DNA of 64,000 nucleotides, from NCBI RefSeq assembly GCF_021412565.1, contig NZ_JAKCLJ010000004.1, forward strand, positions 62,001 through 126,000, read 5' to 3'. Each line of letters begins with the position of its first letter. Position 1 is the stretch's first letter. A program made the translations under genes and the position numbers. Below the pieces are notes generated by a model, which worked only from the letters and a program-made list of their open reading frames with translations, did not search any database and was not told the DNA's origin. Source of the stretch: Shewanella sp. AS1 (GTDB lineage: Bacteria; Pseudomonadota; Gammaproteobacteria; Enterobacterales; Shewanellaceae). Shown here piece by piece: positions 25,304 to 36,385 of the stretch.

Positions 25304-27217
25304 ATGGGTAAAATTATTGGTATCGACTTAGGTACAACCAACTCTTGTGTTGCTGTGTTAGACGGCGGTAAAGCGCGTGTGATTGAGAATGCTGAAGGCG
25401 ATCGTACTACTCCTTCAATCATAGCTTACACAGGTGAAGAAGTTCTGGTTGGTCAGCCTGCGAAACGCCAAGCTGTGACTAACCCAAAGAACACTTTCTT
25501 CGCGATTAAGCGTCTTATCGGTCGTCGTTTTAAAGACGACGAAGTGCAGCGCGATGTTAACATCATGCCATTCAAAATTATCGGTGCAGACAATGGTGAT
25601 GCATGGGTAGAAGCGCACGACAAGAAGATGGCACCGCCACAAGTATCTGCTGAAATCTTGAAAAAGATGAAGAAAACAGCCGAAGACTTCTTAGGTGAGC
25701 CAGTAACAGAAGCGGTTATTACCGTTCCTGCTTACTTTAACGATTCACAACGTCAAGCCACTAAAGATGCCGGCCGCATCGCAGGTCTTGATGTTAAGCG
25801 TATTATCAACGAGCCAACGGCTGCTGCACTAGCTTATGGTATTGACAAGAAGCAAGGCGACAATATCGTTGCGGTATACGATTTAGGTGGTGGTACATTC
25901 GATATCTCTATCATCGAAATCGACAGCGTTGATGGCGAACAAACCTTCGAAGTTTTGGCCACCAATGGTGACACTCACCTAGGTGGTGAAGATTTCGATA
26001 ACCGTCTGATCAACTATCTGGCTGATGAGTTCAAGAAAGAGCAATCTTTGGATCTACGTAACGATCCGCTAGCAATGCAACGCTTAAAAGAAGCGGCTGA
26101 GAAAGCCAAGATCGAACTTTCAAGCACCACCCAGACAGAAGTTAACCTGCCATACATCACAGCCGATGCGACAGGTCCTAAGCACTTAGTGGTTAAGATC
26201 ACCCGTGCCAAGCTGGAGTCTTTGGTAGAAGACTTGATCGCCCGTTCACTTGAGCCACTAAAAGTTGCCCTGGCCGATGCGGATCTGTCTGTATCAGACA
26301 TCAACGAAGTGATTCTTGTGGGTGGTCAGACACGTATGCCTAAAGTACGTGCTGAAGTTGCTGCCTTCTTCGGTAAAGAGCTACGTCAAGACGTGAACCC
26401 AGACGAAGCGGTTGCTATCGGTGCTGCGGTTCAGGCCGGTGTACTGGCTGGTGACGTGAAAGACGTACTGCTGCTTGACGTAACCCCGCTTTCTCTAGGT
26501 ATCGAAACCATGGGTAGCGTGATGACTAAGCTGATTGAGAAGAACACCACTATCCCAACTAAGGCGAGTCAAACCTTCTCAACTGCCGATGACAACCAAA
26601 GCGCCGTAACTATTCACGTGCTGCAAGGTGAGCGTAAGCAGTCAAGTGCCAACAAGTCTCTGGGTCAATTTAACCTTGAAGGTATCGAGCCTGCACCACG
26701 CGGCATGCCACAGATTGAAGTGGCCTTCGATATCGACGCAGATGGTATCTTGCATGTTTCTGCGACCGACAAGAAGACAGGTAAGGCACAGAACATCACC
26801 ATCAAGGCCTCTTCTGGTCTGAGCGATGAAGAAGTGGAAGCTATGGTGCGTGACGCCGAGGCGCACGCCGATGAAGATGCTAAGTTCGAAGAGCTGGCAA
26901 CGGCACGTAACCAAGCTGATGGCCTAGTTCATGCGACTAAGAAGCAGATTGAAGAAGCCGGTGAAGCACTGCCAAGCGAAGACAAAGAGAAGATCGAAGC
27001 TGCGATGGCTGAAGTAGAAACAGCATCTAAGGGCAAAGACAAAGACGCGATCGACACTGCGACTCAAGCCTTGATCGAAGCGTCTGCCAAGTTGATGGAA
27101 ATTGCTCAAGCTAACGCTCAGGCTGCCCAAGGTGGTCAAGCAGAGCAAGGCAAAGAAGCGCCAGCTGATGATGTTGTCGATGCTGAATTTGAAGAAGTGA
27201 AAGACGACAAAAAATAA
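25304..27217 (+). CDS. dnaK: Chaperone DnaK (Hsp70)
   Basis: ATP-dependent Hsp70 chaperone that works with DnaJ and GrpE in protein folding and in control of sigma-32. The 637-residue product (E. coli 638) has the ATPase signatures [28 protein letters not shown] and [13 protein letters not shown]. The substrate-binding domain starts near [16 protein letters not shown], and the helical lid ends in the acidic tail [11 protein letters not shown] that the family shares. ATG 25304 is preceded by GGAGG. Codon use is strongly biased, as in other highly expressed genes. grpE is not in the window; dnaJ follows after an unusually long 368-base gap. Confidence 0.99.
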   Translation: MGKIIGIDLGTTNSCVAVLDGGKARVIENAEGDRTTPSIIAYTGEEVLVGQPAKRQAVTNPKNTFFAIKRLIGRRFKDDEVQRDVNIMPFKIIGADNGDAWVEAHDKKMAPPQVSAEILKKMKKTAEDFLGEPVTEAVITVPAYFNDSQRQATKDAGRIAGLDVKRIINEPTAAALAYGIDKKQGDNIVAVYDLGGGTFDISIIEIDSVDGEQTFEVLATNGDTHLGGEDFDNRLINYLADEFKKEQSLDLRNDPLAMQRLKEAAEKAKIELSSTTQTEVNLPYITADATGPKHLVVKITRAKLESLVEDLIARSLEPLKVALADADLSVSDINEVILVGGQTRMPKVRAEVAAFFGKELRQDVNPDEAVAIGAAVQAGVLAGDVKDVLLLDVTPLSLGIETMGSVMTKLIEKNTTIPTKASQTFSTADDNQSAVTIHVLQGERKQSSANKSLGQFNLEGIEPAPRGMPQIEVAFDIDADGILHVSATDKKTGKAQNITIKASSGLSDEEVEAMVRDAEAHADEDAKFEELATARNQADGLVHATKKQIEEAGEALPSEDKEKIEAAMAEVETASKGKDKDAIDTATQALIEASAKLMEIAQANAQAAQGGQAEQGKEAPADDVVDAEFEEVKDDKK

Positions 27218-27242
27218 TCCGGGCCTGACCTAGATTATTTCC

Positions 27243-27278
27243 AGCGGGCGTTATGGGGAAACTCTAACGCCCGTTTGT
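27243..27278 (+). terminator. Hairpin after dnaK, possible partial terminator
   Basis: A 9-bp perfect stem CGGGCGTTA (27245-27253) with TAACGCCCG (27265-27273), extended by A-T and G-U pairs and followed by only three T. It may reduce rather than stop transcription into dnaJ, or stabilise the dnaK end. Confidence 0.5.
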
Positions 27279-27440
27279 ACAACTTTAGGGTCAGTTGACC
27301 TTTGCTGTTTGTTTTTGCAGTCATTTGTTGGTCAGTTATACAAGGCAGAGCCTGTGCGGTGTGGTGTTCTTATAAACCAGAGTCACATAAACAGGCGATA
27401 ACGCCGTAGAAATGGCCAACAAACACTGTCCAAAGGATTC

Positions 27441-27529
27441 ATCTAAACGCGCCTTGCCCTGCGTTACTTGCGGCTTACATAGAATAACTATGCTGCGCAG
27501 CGCGTGCCTTGGGCACAACGCGTTTAGAT
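27441..27529. repeat. MITE-like 89-bp inverted repeat between dnaK and dnaJ
   Basis: ATCTAAACGCGCCTTGCCC (27441-27459) is repeated in inverse at 27511-27529 with 16 of 19 positions paired; the middle (TACTTGCGGCTTACAT...ACTATGCTGCGCAG) also folds on itself. It looks like a dispersed non-coding element. It has no open frame of its own. Confidence 0.65.
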
Positions 27530-27585
27530 TGAACAAAAAGTAAACCTAAAAGGTCAACAGACCCTAGCGCAGAAAGTATGAGACT

Positions 27586-28716
27586 ATGTCAAAGCGAGAT
27601 TATTACGAAGTATTGGGCGTAGGCCGCGACGCCAGCGAACGTGAAATTAAGAAGGCTTACAAGCGGTTAGCCATGAAATTGCATCCAGATCGCAATCCGG
27701 GTGACAAGACGGCCGAAGCCAATTTTAAAGAAGTCAAAGAAGCTTACGAAATTTTAACCGATAGCGATAAGAAGGCCGCTTATGATCAGTTTGGTCATGC
27801 GGGTGTCGATCCTAATCGCGGTGGCGGTGGTTTCGGTGGCGGCGCTGACTTTGGCGACGTATTCGGTGACGTATTCGGTGATATCTTCGGCGGTGGACGC
27901 CGTGGTGGTCAGCGTCAGGCAGCACGAGGAAGCGATCTTCGCTATAACTTAGAGCTGTCATTGGAAGAAGCGGTGCGTGGCCTGACCAAAGAGCTGCGTA
28001 TTCCGACCTTAGCCACCTGTGATCTGTGTGATGGTAGCGGCGCCAAAAAAGGCACCTCGCCAACCACTTGTGGCACCTGTCATGGTCAAGGCCAGGTGCA
28101 GATGCGCCAGGGCTTCTTCGCTGTGCAGCAAGCCTGTCCTACCTGTCATGGCCGCGGTAAGATCATCAAAGATCCTTGCGGAAAGTGTCATGGCGAAGGC
28201 CGCGTAGAGAAGAGCAAGACACTGTCGGTGAAGATCCCTGCCGGTGTGGATACGGGCGATCGTATTCGTCTTTCCGGTGAAGGGGAAGCGGGCGAGTTTG
28301 GTGCGCCCCCCGGCGATCTCTATGTGCAGGTAACCGTCCGTGAACACGCTATTTTTGTGCGTGACGGCAATAACCTCTACTGTGAAGTGCCTATCTCATT
28401 TAGCACGGCTGCCCTTGGCGGTGAAATTGAGGTGCCTACTTTAGATGGTAAAGTGAATCTTAAGATCCCATCGGAAACCCAAACCGGACGCATGTTCCGT
28501 CTGCGGGGCAAAGGAGTGAAGTCGGTTCGCAGCCATGCCGTAGGTGACTTGCTCTGCAAGGTGGTGATGGAAACGCCTGTGAACTTAAGCGAAAAGCAGA
28601 AAGAGTTGCTGCGGGAGTTTGATAACACCTTAACGGGCTCATCGAAAAAGCACAGCCCTAAGGCTGAAGGTTTCTTCGATGGTGTGAAGAAGTTCTTCCA
28701 AGATTTAAACAGCTAA
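27586..28716 (+). CDS. dnaJ: Chaperone DnaJ (Hsp40)
   Basis: Co-chaperone that delivers substrates to DnaK and stimulates its ATPase. The 376-residue product (E. coli 376) has the J domain with HPD at residues 33-35 and a Gly/Phe-rich stretch at about 77-110. Four zinc-binding repeats follow ([32 protein letters not shown]), then the C-terminal substrate-binding domains. It lies downstream of dnaK as usual, but the gap contains a hairpin and a repeat element, so expression may be partly uncoupled. No separate heat-shock promoter was seen in the gap. A strong terminator follows. Confidence 0.98.
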   Translation: MSKRDYYEVLGVGRDASEREIKKAYKRLAMKLHPDRNPGDKTAEANFKEVKEAYEILTDSDKKAAYDQFGHAGVDPNRGGGGFGGGADFGDVFGDVFGDIFGGGRRGGQRQAARGSDLRYNLELSLEEAVRGLTKELRIPTLATCDLCDGSGAKKGTSPTTCGTCHGQGQVQMRQGFFAVQQACPTCHGRGKIIKDPCGKCHGEGRVEKSKTLSVKIPAGVDTGDRIRLSGEGEAGEFGAPPGDLYVQVTVREHAIFVRDGNNLYCEVPISFSTAALGGEIEVPTLDGKVNLKIPSETQTGRMFRLRGKGVKSVRSHAVGDLLCKVVMETPVNLSEKQKELLREFDNTLTGSSKKHSPKAEGFFDGVKKFFQDLNS

Positions 28717-28726
28717 GTCAGTTTAA

Positions 28727-28753
28727 AAAAAACCTCGCATCGCGAGGTTTTTT
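28727..28753 (+). terminator. Intrinsic terminator after dnaJ
   Basis: Twelve pairs including AACCTCGC/GCGAGGTT around the loop ATC, ending in TTTTTT. A canonical strong terminator. Confidence 0.9.
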
Positions 28754-28993
28754 ATGGCGCAGACTCAAGGTGCCCCATTGGATTTATAGCTTAGGTTTTT
28801 ATTCATGGGCTTAGCTGCACGATTATGCAGTGGGGCGAATTTGGCCTAACTGCTGAGCTTCAGGGCGTGTGGGGATCAGCATGCCATTGAAAGCAAAAAG
28901 AGTGTGACTAATTATGGGATTTATGAGTTTTTTGTCACTTTCTATGATAGAATCCGCCGCGAAATTTAATTGCAAAACGAGAGTCGTATTATT

Positions 28994-29611
28994 ATGTCTG
29001 ACAAGTTCACAAGCATTGAACAGCATGCCAGCTATGGCGTAGGTCGCCAACTCGGTGAGCAACTAGCCGCAAACTCTTTTGAAGGTATCGATATTTCTGC
29101 TGTACAGGCAGGTTTATCTGATGCGTTTGAAGGCAAAGAAAGCGCCGTATCTATGCAAGATCTTCAAACAGCGTTCACTGAGATCAGTCAGCGTATCCAG
29201 AAAGTTCAAGAGGAAGCGGCCGCTGCAGCATCTGCAGAAGGCGAGTCTTTCCTAGCTGAGAACAAACAGCGTGAAGGCGTTATCACCTTAGATTCAGGCC
29301 TGCAGTATGAGATCATCACTGAAGGTAATGGTGACAAGCCAAGCTACGACTCGACCGTACGTACTCACTATCACGGTACTTTCATTACTGGTGATGTGTT
29401 CGATAGTTCAGTGCTGCGCGACCAGCCTGCCGAGTTCCCAGTGTCTGGTGTGATTGCCGGTTGGACAGAAGCCCTGCAATTAATGCCTGTAGGCTCTAAG
29501 TGGAAACTCTATGTGCCTCATCACTTAGCCTATGGCGAGCGTGGTGCCGGTGCGGCGATCCCGCCTTATTCCGCTTTAGTATTTGAAGTAGAATTACTCG
29601 ATATTTTATAA
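28994..29611 (+). CDS. fklB: FKBP-type peptidyl-prolyl cis-trans isomerase (FklB, FKBP22)
   Basis: Rotamase that speeds proline isomerisation in protein folding. From ATG 28994 the product has 205 residues (E. coli FklB 206) and starts MSDKFTSIEQHASYGVGRQ; an in-frame TTG eight codons earlier was rejected. The N-terminal helical dimerisation domain covers about residues 1-85. The FKBP domain follows with VRTHYHGTFITGDVFDSS, GVIAGWTEALQLMPVGSKW and AYGERGAGAAIPPYSALVFEVELLDIL. No signal peptide is present, so it is cytosolic. It has its own terminator. Confidence 0.97.
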   Translation: MSDKFTSIEQHASYGVGRQLGEQLAANSFEGIDISAVQAGLSDAFEGKESAVSMQDLQTAFTEISQRIQKVQEEAAAAASAEGESFLAENKQREGVITLDSGLQYEIITEGNGDKPSYDSTVRTHYHGTFITGDVFDSSVLRDQPAEFPVSGVIAGWTEALQLMPVGSKWKLYVPHHLAYGERGAGAAIPPYSALVFEVELLDIL

Positions 29612-29617
29612 TCAAAT

Positions 29618-29646
29618 AGCCTAAGCTCAGCTTAGGCTTTTTTTTG
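29618..29646 (+). terminator. Intrinsic terminator after fklB
   Basis: Stem AGCCTAAGC (29618-29626) with GCTTAGGCT (29630-29638) and a 3-base loop, then eight T. Confidence 0.9.
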
Positions 29647-29732
29647 TAAATACTGTGTATAGACAAAATTAAACAGGTGTATTTAGGTAGCAATACCTAA
29701 AGTGAACGTCAGGTCAAAACGGGGATAATTGG

Positions 29733-30548
29733 ATGACAGAGCAAGTAAGAGTCGCTATTACCGGTGGCAGTGGTCGCATGGGCCGAACTCTTATTGAATC
29801 GGCCAAGCTCAACAGCAACATCTTGTTAGGTGCTGTGATTGAGCGTGCGGGTTCGACATTAATTGGGGTTGATGCGGGTGAACTGGCCGGCGTTGGTTCG
29901 ATAGATGTTGCTATTACCGATAACCTAGATCTTGTCGTAGATGATTTCGATGTCTTAATCGATTTCACTTCGCCAGAGGCCAGCGTATTTCATACCGATT
30001 GGTGTGCCCGCAATGGCAAGGCGATCGTGATTGGGACGACAGGCTTCAATCATGCTCAGAAAGAGCAGATCGCGGCCTACGCGGAAAAAACACCAATCGT
30101 GTTGGCACCGAACATGTCTGTGGGCGTGAACTTGATGTGGCGCCTGCTGGAAGTGGCTGCCGAGGTGATGGGCGATTATACCGATATCGAGATCATCGAA
30201 GGCCATCACAGATATAAGAAGGATGCGCCATCAGGCACGGCACTCAAGATGGGCGAGGTGATCGCCGAGGTCTTGGGACGTGATTTGGAAAAATGCGCCA
30301 TTTATGGTCGCGAAGGGATCACCGAAGAGCGCAGTCGCGATACCATAGGTTTCTCGACCATTCGCGCCGGTGATCTTGTCGGTGAGCACACGGCTATGTT
30401 TGCCGATATTGGTGAGCGCCTGGAGATCACCCACAAAGCATCGAGCAGAATGACCTTTGCTAATGGTGCAATGCGTGCGGCATTCTGGTTAGGCGAACAG
30501 CCGTCCGGATTGTATGACATGCAGCAGGTGTTGGGCCTGAAACCTTGA
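29733..30548 (+). CDS. dapB: 4-hydroxy-tetrahydrodipicolinate reductase
   Basis: NAD(P)H-dependent reductase of the lysine and meso-diaminopimelate pathway. The 271-residue product (E. coli 273) has the nucleotide-binding motif [14 protein letters not shown] at residues 8-21. GTTGFNHAQ and the catalytic region [20 protein letters not shown] follow, the latter with the general-acid His and Lys. carA and carB follow, an arrangement seen in many gammaproteobacteria, but a strong terminator separates dapB from carA here. Confidence 0.98.
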   Translation: MTEQVRVAITGGSGRMGRTLIESAKLNSNILLGAVIERAGSTLIGVDAGELAGVGSIDVAITDNLDLVVDDFDVLIDFTSPEASVFHTDWCARNGKAIVIGTTGFNHAQKEQIAAYAEKTPIVLAPNMSVGVNLMWRLLEVAAEVMGDYTDIEIIEGHHRYKKDAPSGTALKMGEVIAEVLGRDLEKCAIYGREGITEERSRDTIGFSTIRAGDLVGEHTAMFADIGERLEITHKASSRMTFANGAMRAAFWLGEQPSGLYDMQQVLGLKP

Positions 30549-30552
30549 TCTT

Positions 30553-30583
30553 AAAAAACGCCAAATTTTGGCGTTTTTTTTTT
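30553..30583 (+). terminator. Intrinsic terminator after dapB
   Basis: AAAAAACGCCAAA (30553-30565) pairs with TTTTGGCGTTTTTT, followed by a run of T. It is nearly symmetric and strong. Confidence 0.9.
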
Positions 30584-30633
30584 GAGAAATACCCTTGCTT
30601 TACTATAGACGAAATACAGTTTCACCTATAGAA

Positions 30634-30663
30634 TTGACGGAATTTGTCAAAATTTCGTATTAA
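30634..30663 (+). promoter_or_regulatory. Candidate promoter of carAB
   Basis: TTGACG (30634-30639) and TATTAA (30658-30663) with an 18-base spacer, 72 bases before the carA start. A second A/T-rich box (TATACAAT at 30703-30710) closer to the gene could be another -10 element. No clear ArgR box was recognised. Confidence 0.45.
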
Positions 30664-30735
30664 AGCGGAAGTTGGTATCTTAAACTTAAAATAAAACCCT
30701 ATTATACAATGGCTTGGCTCTTTTCGGAGGTCGCG

Positions 30736-31881
30736 TTGACAAAGTCTGCCTTACTCGTACTCGAAGATGGAACCGTATTCTCTGGCACAGCAATTGGTGC
30801 CGATGGACTTGCAGTCGGTGAAGTTGTTTTTAACACTTCAATGACTGGTTACCAAGAGATCCTCACGGATCCTTCCTATTCTCGTCAAATCGTTACTTTA
30901 ACTTACCCTCATATCGGTAATACCGGTACTAACAGTGAAGATGTGGAATCAGATGCAGTGCATGCATGTGGTCTTATCATCCGAGATCTGCCGCTGGTAG
31001 CAAGTAACTTTAGAAATCAACAAACCCTCAGCGATTATTTAAAAGCGAATAATGTCGTCGGTATTGCTGATATAGATACCCGTAAACTGACGCGTATCTT
31101 AAGGGAGAAAGGGGCACAGGCTGGCGCTATTTTAGTCGGTGATATGGATGAAGCTAAGGCGCTTGCCGCCGCGAAAGCTTTCCCTGGATTGAAAGGCATG
31201 GACTTGGCCAAAGAGGTTACCACAGATAAGCAATATCAATGGCGCAGCGGCAGCTGGCGTCTGGTGGGTGGCCTGCCCGATGATACCCCTGAGTCAGACC
31301 TCAAATTTAAGGTTGTGGCCTACGATTACGGCGTTAAGCGCAACATACTGCGTATGCTGGTTGACCGTGGTTGCGATGTGACTGTGGTGCCTGCAAAGAC
31401 TCCGGCTACAGAAGTGCTGGCGATGAATCCTGATGGGGTGTTCCTGTCAAATGGCCCTGGCGACCCAGAGCCCTGCGATTACGCCATCGAGGCGATTCAA
31501 GAAATTCTAAAAACCGATATTCCGGTATTTGGTATCTGTCTGGGCCATCAGCTGCTGGCATTGGCCTCTGGTGCGAAAACACTCAAGATGAAGTTTGGTC
31601 ACCACGGTGCCAACCATCCTGTGAGCAACATTGCCCTAGGTAATGTGATGATCACCAGTCAGAACCATGGTTTCGCTGCCGATGAAGCGAGTCTGCCAGC
31701 CAATATCAAGGTGACCCACAAGTCGCTGTTTGATGGCTCGTTGCAGGGTATTCATCTTACCGATAAGCCTGCCTTTAGCTTCCAGGGTCACCCCGAAGCG
31801 AGTCCAGGCCCCCATGATGCGGCCCCATTGTTTGATCACTTTATCGAGTTGATTGAACAGTATCGTCACAACGCTAAGTAG
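30736..31881 (+). CDS. carA: Carbamoyl-phosphate synthase small subunit (glutamine amidotransferase)
   Basis: Hydrolyses glutamine and channels ammonia to CarB to make carbamoyl phosphate for arginine and pyrimidine synthesis. The start is TTG 30736, because CGGAGG lies 5 bases before it and the 381-residue product then matches E. coli (382). An in-frame ATG at 30709 would bury this ribosome-binding site. The class-I amidotransferase triad is visible: Cys268 in [12 protein letters not shown] and the His-Glu pair in [13 protein letters not shown]. carB starts 20 bases downstream. Confidence 0.98.
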   Translation: MTKSALLVLEDGTVFSGTAIGADGLAVGEVVFNTSMTGYQEILTDPSYSRQIVTLTYPHIGNTGTNSEDVESDAVHACGLIIRDLPLVASNFRNQQTLSDYLKANNVVGIADIDTRKLTRILREKGAQAGAILVGDMDEAKALAAAKAFPGLKGMDLAKEVTTDKQYQWRSGSWRLVGGLPDDTPESDLKFKVVAYDYGVKRNILRMLVDRGCDVTVVPAKTPATEVLAMNPDGVFLSNGPGDPEPCDYAIEAIQEILKTDIPVFGICLGHQLLALASGAKTLKMKFGHHGANHPVSNIALGNVMITSQNHGFAADEASLPANIKVTHKSLFDGSLQGIHLTDKPAFSFQGHPEASPGPHDAAPLFDHFIELIEQYRHNAK

Positions 31882-31901
31882 TTCGGGAGAAGGTTTCAGC
31901 A

Positions 31902-34900
31902 ATGCCAAAACGTACAGACATAAAAAGTATTCTAATCCTGGGCGCGGGCCCTATCGTGATAGGTCAAGCCTGTGAGTTTGATTACTCAGGAGCTCAGGCG
32001 TGTAAAGCGCTGCGTGAAGAGGGTTACCGAGTCATTCTGGTTAACTCAAACCCTGCGACCATCATGACTGACCCTGAAATGGCCGATGCCACTTACATCG
32101 AGCCGATTCACTGGGAAGTGGTACGCAACATTATTGCCAAAGAGCGCCCCGATGCGATTCTGCCTACCATGGGGGGGCAGACTGCACTGAACTGTGCCCT
32201 TAAGCTTGAAAGCGAAGGGGTACTGGCAGAATTTAACGTCGAGATGATAGGTGCGACCGCCGATGCCATCGATAAGGCCGAAGATCGTAGCCGTTTCGAT
32301 GCAGCGATGAAGAGCATCGGTCTTGAGTGTCCACGTGCGGGTATCGCCCACAGCATGGACGATGCTTATAAAGTGCTCGATGAAGTAGGCTTCCCTTGTA
32401 TTATCCGTCCCTCTTTCACCATGGGTGGCAGCGGCGGTGGTATCGCTTACAACAAAGAGGAGTTCGAAGAGATCTGCTCTCAGGGTCTAGATCTGTCTCC
32501 GACCAACGAGCTGCTGATTGATGAATCTTTGATCGGTTGGAAAGAGTATGAGATGGAAGTGGTCCGTGACCGCAACGATAACTGCATTATCGTCTGTTCT
32601 ATCGAAAACTTCGATCCTATGGGCGTCCACACTGGTGACTCAATTACCGTAGCACCTGCCCAGACTCTGACAGATAAAGAGTATCAGTTGATGCGTAACG
32701 CATCGCTGGCGGTACTGCGTGAAATTGGCGTCGAAACCGGTGGTTCAAACGTTCAGTTTGGTATCAACCCTAAAGATGGCCGTATGGTGATCATCGAGAT
32801 GAACCCGCGTGTATCGCGCTCATCTGCGCTGGCATCAAAAGCGACAGGTTTCCCTATCGCCAAAATCGCCGCTAAGCTGGCGGTGGGCTTCACTCTTGAT
32901 GAACTGAGCAACGACATCACAGGTGGCGCAACACCTGCGTCGTTCGAGCCTGCAATCGATTACGTTGTGACTAAGGTGCCACGCTTTAACTTCGAGAAGT
33001 TTGCCGGTTCAAATGACCGTCTGACGACTCAGATGAAGTCAGTGGGCGAGGTGATGGCAATCGGCCGTACCTTCCAAGAATCTCTGCAAAAAGCCCTGCG
33101 CGGTCTGGAAGTGGGGATTAGCGGTTTAGATCCTATTGTCGATATCGAAGAGAGCGATGCCATTTCCCGCATCCGTCATGAGCTCAAAGAGCCGGGCGCC
33201 GAGCGTATTCGCTATATTGCCGATGCTTTCCGTGCCGGCCAAAGTTTAGAAGACATCTTCAAACTGACCAATATCGACCCTTGGTTCCTAGTACAGATTG
33301 AGGAGCTGCTTGAGCTTGAGACTCAGGTGAAAGAGGGTGGCATGTCTACCCTGGATAAAGATTTCCTCTTCAAGTTAAAGCGTAAAGGTTTTGCCGATTC
33401 TCGTCTTGCTGTCCTGCTTGGGATCAGCGAGTCTGAGATGCGTAAACTGCGTTACCGCCATGAGATCTACCCTGTCTATAAGCGCGTGGATACCTGCGCG
33501 GCCGAGTTCTCGACCGATACTGCTTACATGTACTCAACCTATGAAGAAGAGTGTGAAGCTAATCCATCAGAGCGTGAGAAAATCATGGTGATTGGTGGTG
33601 GCCCTAACCGTATCGGCCAGGGTATCGAATTCGATTACTGCTGTGTTCATGCGGCGCTGGCACTGCGTGAAGATGGTTACGAAACCATTATGGTTAACTG
33701 TAACCCTGAGACAGTATCGACCGATTACGATACCTCAGACAGACTCTACTTCGAGCCTATTACCCTTGAAGATGTGCTTGAGATTGTACGTATTGAAAAG
33801 CCAAAAGGTGTGATTGTGCACTACGGTGGTCAGACACCACTGAAACTGGCTCGTGACTTAGAGGCCGCTGGTGTGCCTATTATCGGTACCAGCCCAGACG
33901 CCATTGACCGCGCCGAAGACCGTGAGCGTTTCCAGCAGGCGATTCAACGTTTAGAGATGAAGCAGCCTGAAAACGATACTGTGACAACAGTGGAAGGTGC
34001 GGTGATCTCTGCCGAGCGTATAGGATACCCTCTGGTGGTTCGTCCATCCTACGTATTGGGTGGTCGCGCCATGGAGATAGTGTACGACGAGCAGGATCTG
34101 CGTCGTTACTTTAACGAAGCGGTAAGCGTATCGAACGCCTCGCCAGTACTGCTGGATCACTTCCTCGATAACGCCACTGAGGTAGATATTGATGCCGTGT
34201 GTGACGGTAAGACTGTGGTGGTTGGCGCCATCATGGAGCATATCGAGCAAGCGGGTGTTCACTCGGGTGACTCAGGTTGTTCACTGCCACCTTATACTCT
34301 GAGCCAAGCGATTCAGGATGAGATGCGCGAGCAGGTGCGTAAGCTGGCGATGGAACTTGGGGTTGTGGGTCTGATGAACGTGCAGTTCGCTGTGCAGGAC
34401 AACACCATCTATATGATTGAGGTAAACCCTCGCGCAGCCCGTACCGTACCATTTGTGTCTAAGGCAACCGGTGTGCCGCTGGCCAAGATCGCCGCGCGTG
34501 TCATGGCTGGTCAGTCGCTGGAAGAGCTGGGCTTCACTGAGGAGGTGATCCCACCTTTCTACTCGGTGAAAGAAGTGGTGCTGCCATTCAACAAGTTCCC
34601 GGGTGTTGATCCGCTGTTAGGCCCTGAAATGCGCTCAACCGGTGAGGTGATGGGTGTGGGTGATACCTTCGCTGAAGCCTATGCCAAGGCTCAGCTGGGT
34701 GCCACCTCCGAGGTGCCTAAGTCAGGCCGCGCCTTATTGTCTGTGCGTAACAGCGATAAGAAGCGTGTGGCAGACTTAGCGGCTAAGTTGATTGAGTTGG
34801 GTTATGAGATAGATGCGACTCACGGCACTGCGGTTGTGCTTGGGGAAGCAGGGATCAATCCACGTCTGGTTAACAAGGTACATGAAGGTCGTCCTCACAT

Positions 34901-35126
34901 TCTTGACCGCATCAAGAACGATGAGTACACCTATATAGTGAACACCACAGAGGGGCGTCAGGCGATTGAAGACTCGCGTCAGCTGCGCCGCGGTGCGCTG
35001 CGTTATAAGGTGAATTACACTACGACCTTGAACGCTGCCTTCGCGACCTGTATGGCTCACGCAGCCGATGATCGCAGCAACGTGACTTCGGTGCAGGAGC
35101 TGCATCAGCGAGTGCTGGCTAAATAG
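31902..35126 (+). CDS. carB: Carbamoyl-phosphate synthase large subunit
   Basis: Synthetase subunit that makes carbamoyl phosphate from bicarbonate, ammonia and two ATP. The 1074-residue product (E. coli 1073) has the internal duplication of the family: two ATP-grasp halves beginning [20 protein letters not shown] and [18 protein letters not shown]. Glycine-rich loops [15 protein letters not shown] and [15 protein letters not shown] follow. The C-terminal allosteric MGS-like domain starts near residue 935 ([19 protein letters not shown]). It is preceded by GGAGAAGG and is the last gene before a strong terminator. Confidence 0.99.
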   Translation: MPKRTDIKSILILGAGPIVIGQACEFDYSGAQACKALREEGYRVILVNSNPATIMTDPEMADATYIEPIHWEVVRNIIAKERPDAILPTMGGQTALNCALKLESEGVLAEFNVEMIGATADAIDKAEDRSRFDAAMKSIGLECPRAGIAHSMDDAYKVLDEVGFPCIIRPSFTMGGSGGGIAYNKEEFEEICSQGLDLSPTNELLIDESLIGWKEYEMEVVRDRNDNCIIVCSIENFDPMGVHTGDSITVAPAQTLTDKEYQLMRNASLAVLREIGVETGGSNVQFGINPKDGRMVIIEMNPRVSRSSALASKATGFPIAKIAAKLAVGFTLDELSNDITGGATPASFEPAIDYVVTKVPRFNFEKFAGSNDRLTTQMKSVGEVMAIGRTFQESLQKALRGLEVGISGLDPIVDIEESDAISRIRHELKEPGAERIRYIADAFRAGQSLEDIFKLTNIDPWFLVQIEELLELETQVKEGGMSTLDKDFLFKLKRKGFADSRLAVLLGISESEMRKLRYRHEIYPVYKRVDTCAAEFSTDTAYMYSTYEEECEANPSEREKIMVIGGGPNRIGQGIEFDYCCVHAALALREDGYETIMVNCNPETVSTDYDTSDRLYFEPITLEDVLEIVRIEKPKGVIVHYGGQTPLKLARDLEAAGVPIIGTSPDAIDRAEDRERFQQAIQRLEMKQPENDTVTTVEGAVISAERIGYPLVVRPSYVLGGRAMEIVYDEQDLRRYFNEAVSVSNASPVLLDHFLDNATEVDIDAVCDGKTVVVGAIMEHIEQAGVHSGDSGCSLPPYTLSQAIQDEMREQVRKLAMELGVVGLMNVQFAVQDNTIYMIEVNPRAARTVPFVSKATGVPLAKIAARVMAGQSLEELGFTEEVIPPFYSVKEVVLPFNKFPGVDPLLGPEMRSTGEVMGVGDTFAEAYAKAQLGATSEVPKSGRALLSVRNSDKKRVADLAAKLIELGYEIDATHGTAVVLGEAGINPRLVNKVHEGRPHILDRIKNDEYTYIVNTTEGRQAIEDSRQLRRGALRYKVNYTTTLNAAFATCMAHAADDRSNVTSVQELHQRVLAK

Positions 35127-35142
35127 TCGTAGTCTCTACTGG

Positions 35143-35169
35143 AAAAAGGCCGCGAAAGCGGCCTTTTTT
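35143..35169 (+). terminator. Intrinsic terminator after carB
   Basis: An 11-bp stem AAAAAGGCCGC (35143-35153) with GCGGCCTTTTT, tetraloop GAAA, then T residues. Confidence 0.92.
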
Positions 35170-35453
35170 ATTGCGGAGCTTTCATTTATGCCATTTAGTC
35201 GCTTTACTTGTAGGTGTTGATATCCTGTTAGGTATGGAGGAATTGTGTCTGGATTTGCCTACCGTCTGTAAGATGAAGCACCGGACAATTAAATAATTCT
35301 GCAGTTTTGTGATTATCTCAATGGGAAGCCATGGCTTCTGTGTTTATCCCAGTATAGAATTGGATCATTCCATACCGTTTTTATACTTAGCCGGTGTCCT
35401 CAAATGGGTCAGGCCGGCTAGGGTGCTTTTGTGCTAAGGAGACAGTCGTTTCT
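35170..35453 (+). other. greA leader region with two hairpins, no gene
   Basis: The 284 bases before greA hold no gene. GAAGCCATGGCTTC (35325-35338) is a perfect palindrome. TAGCCGG (35388-35394) pairs with CCGGCTA (35414-35420) around an inner CCT/AGG helix, 16 bases before the AAGGAGA ribosome-binding site of greA. In E. coli the greA leader is attenuated and yields the GraL RNAs; this could be a counterpart, which is inference. Confidence 0.4.
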
Positions 35454-35930
35454 ATGAATAAGGTTCCTATGACAGTTGTTGGTGCAGAACAACTACGTAA
35501 AGAGTTAGATTTTTTAAAATATGAAAAACGCCCACAAATTGCTGAAGCCATAGGTGAAGCAAGGGAACTTGGCGATCTGAAGGAGAACGCCGAGTATCAC
35601 GCTGCTCGTGAAGAGCAGGGGATTTGTGAGGCGCGTATTCGCGACATCGAAGGTAAGCTGTCGAATGTGCAGATCATCGATGTGACCAAGATGGAAAACA
35701 GCGGAAAGGTGATTTTTGGCACTACAGTGACTATCTTAAACCTAGATACCGAGGCGGAGTCGACCTACCGTATCGTAGGCGAGGATGAGGCCGATATTAA
35801 GGCTAATCTGATCTCAGTAACATCGCCCATCGCCCGTGGACTTATCGGTAAGATGGAGGGAGATGAGGTGAGCATCTCGACGCCAGGCGGGTTAACTGAT
35901 TTTGAAATTACCGCGGTTGAATATATTTAG
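35454..35930 (+). CDS. greA: Transcription elongation factor GreA
   Basis: Rescues backtracked RNA polymerase by stimulating cleavage of the transcript 3' end. From ATG 35454 the product has 158 residues, exactly the E. coli length, and begins [20 protein letters not shown]. The N-terminal coiled coil carries the acidic tip [17 protein letters not shown] with D41 and E44. The C-terminal FKBP-like domain includes [16 protein letters not shown] and [10 protein letters not shown]. An in-frame upstream extension was rejected because it covers the leader hairpin. It is a single-gene unit that converges on yhbY. Confidence 0.97.
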   Translation: MNKVPMTVVGAEQLRKELDFLKYEKRPQIAEAIGEARELGDLKENAEYHAAREEQGICEARIRDIEGKLSNVQIIDVTKMENSGKVIFGTTVTILNLDTEAESTYRIVGEDEADIKANLISVTSPIARGLIGKMEGDEVSISTPGGLTDFEITAVEYI

Positions 35931-35948
35931 GCTTAACTAGCAAGTCAC

Positions 35949-35981
35949 AAAAAAGCCGCTAACAGTTAGCGGCTTTTTGTT
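35949..35981. terminator. Bidirectional terminator between greA and yhbY
   Basis: AAAAAGCCGCTAAC (35950-35963) pairs with GTTAGCGGCTTTTT (35965-35978). A- and T-runs on both sides let it serve both convergent genes. Confidence 0.88.
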
Positions 35982-35994
35982 AAGCAAAACAGGA

Positions 35995-36294
35995 TTATTT
36001 TGCCCGAGGGAGGGCAATCTTCATTTCTGGAGACTGACGGAACAGGACCAATACGTGACCGATAAGCTGTACTTTGCTCGCTTGAGTTTCGCGTACTATG
36101 GCGTCAACGACTGCATTTTTTAGCTCTCTGTCTCCAGAGGCTACTTTCACTTTGATTAATTCATGATGAGAGAGTGCATTATCAATTTCAGCCAGTACAC
36201 CTTCAGTCAGACCATTAGAACCAAGCTGTACAACAGGCTTTAGGTTATGTGCTAAGCCCTTTAAGTGCTGTTTTTGTTTGGTGGTTAAGTTCAT
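35995..36294 (-). CDS. yhbY: Ribosome assembly RNA-binding protein YhbY (CRM domain)
   Basis: Small CRM-domain RNA-binding protein that associates with pre-50S particles. From ATG 36294 it has 99 residues and starts MNLTTKQKQHLKGLAHNLKP, as in E. coli YhbY. The family motif VVQLGSNGLTEGVLAEID with the GxxG-like loop is clear. An in-frame TTG three codons upstream is less likely. It diverges from rlmE across about 90 bases, the same divergent pairing as in E. coli. Confidence 0.97.
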   Translation of the reverse strand: MNLTTKQKQHLKGLAHNLKPVVQLGSNGLTEGVLAEIDNALSHHELIKVKVASGDRELKNAVVDAIVRETQASKVQLIGHVLVLFRQSPEMKIALPRAK

Positions 36295-36385
36295 TTCTAC
36301 CAACTTTATGCTGAGTTACTGTTGAAAAACCGCTATTCTACCCTCATATAGCCTTTGTGTAACTTATATTTGTCGCGGATTTTAA

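Noticed and set aside
30709-30735. ATG start for carA nine codons upstream
   Set aside because: The strong CGGAGG lies between this ATG and the TTG at 30736, and only the TTG start matches the length of CarA elsewhere.
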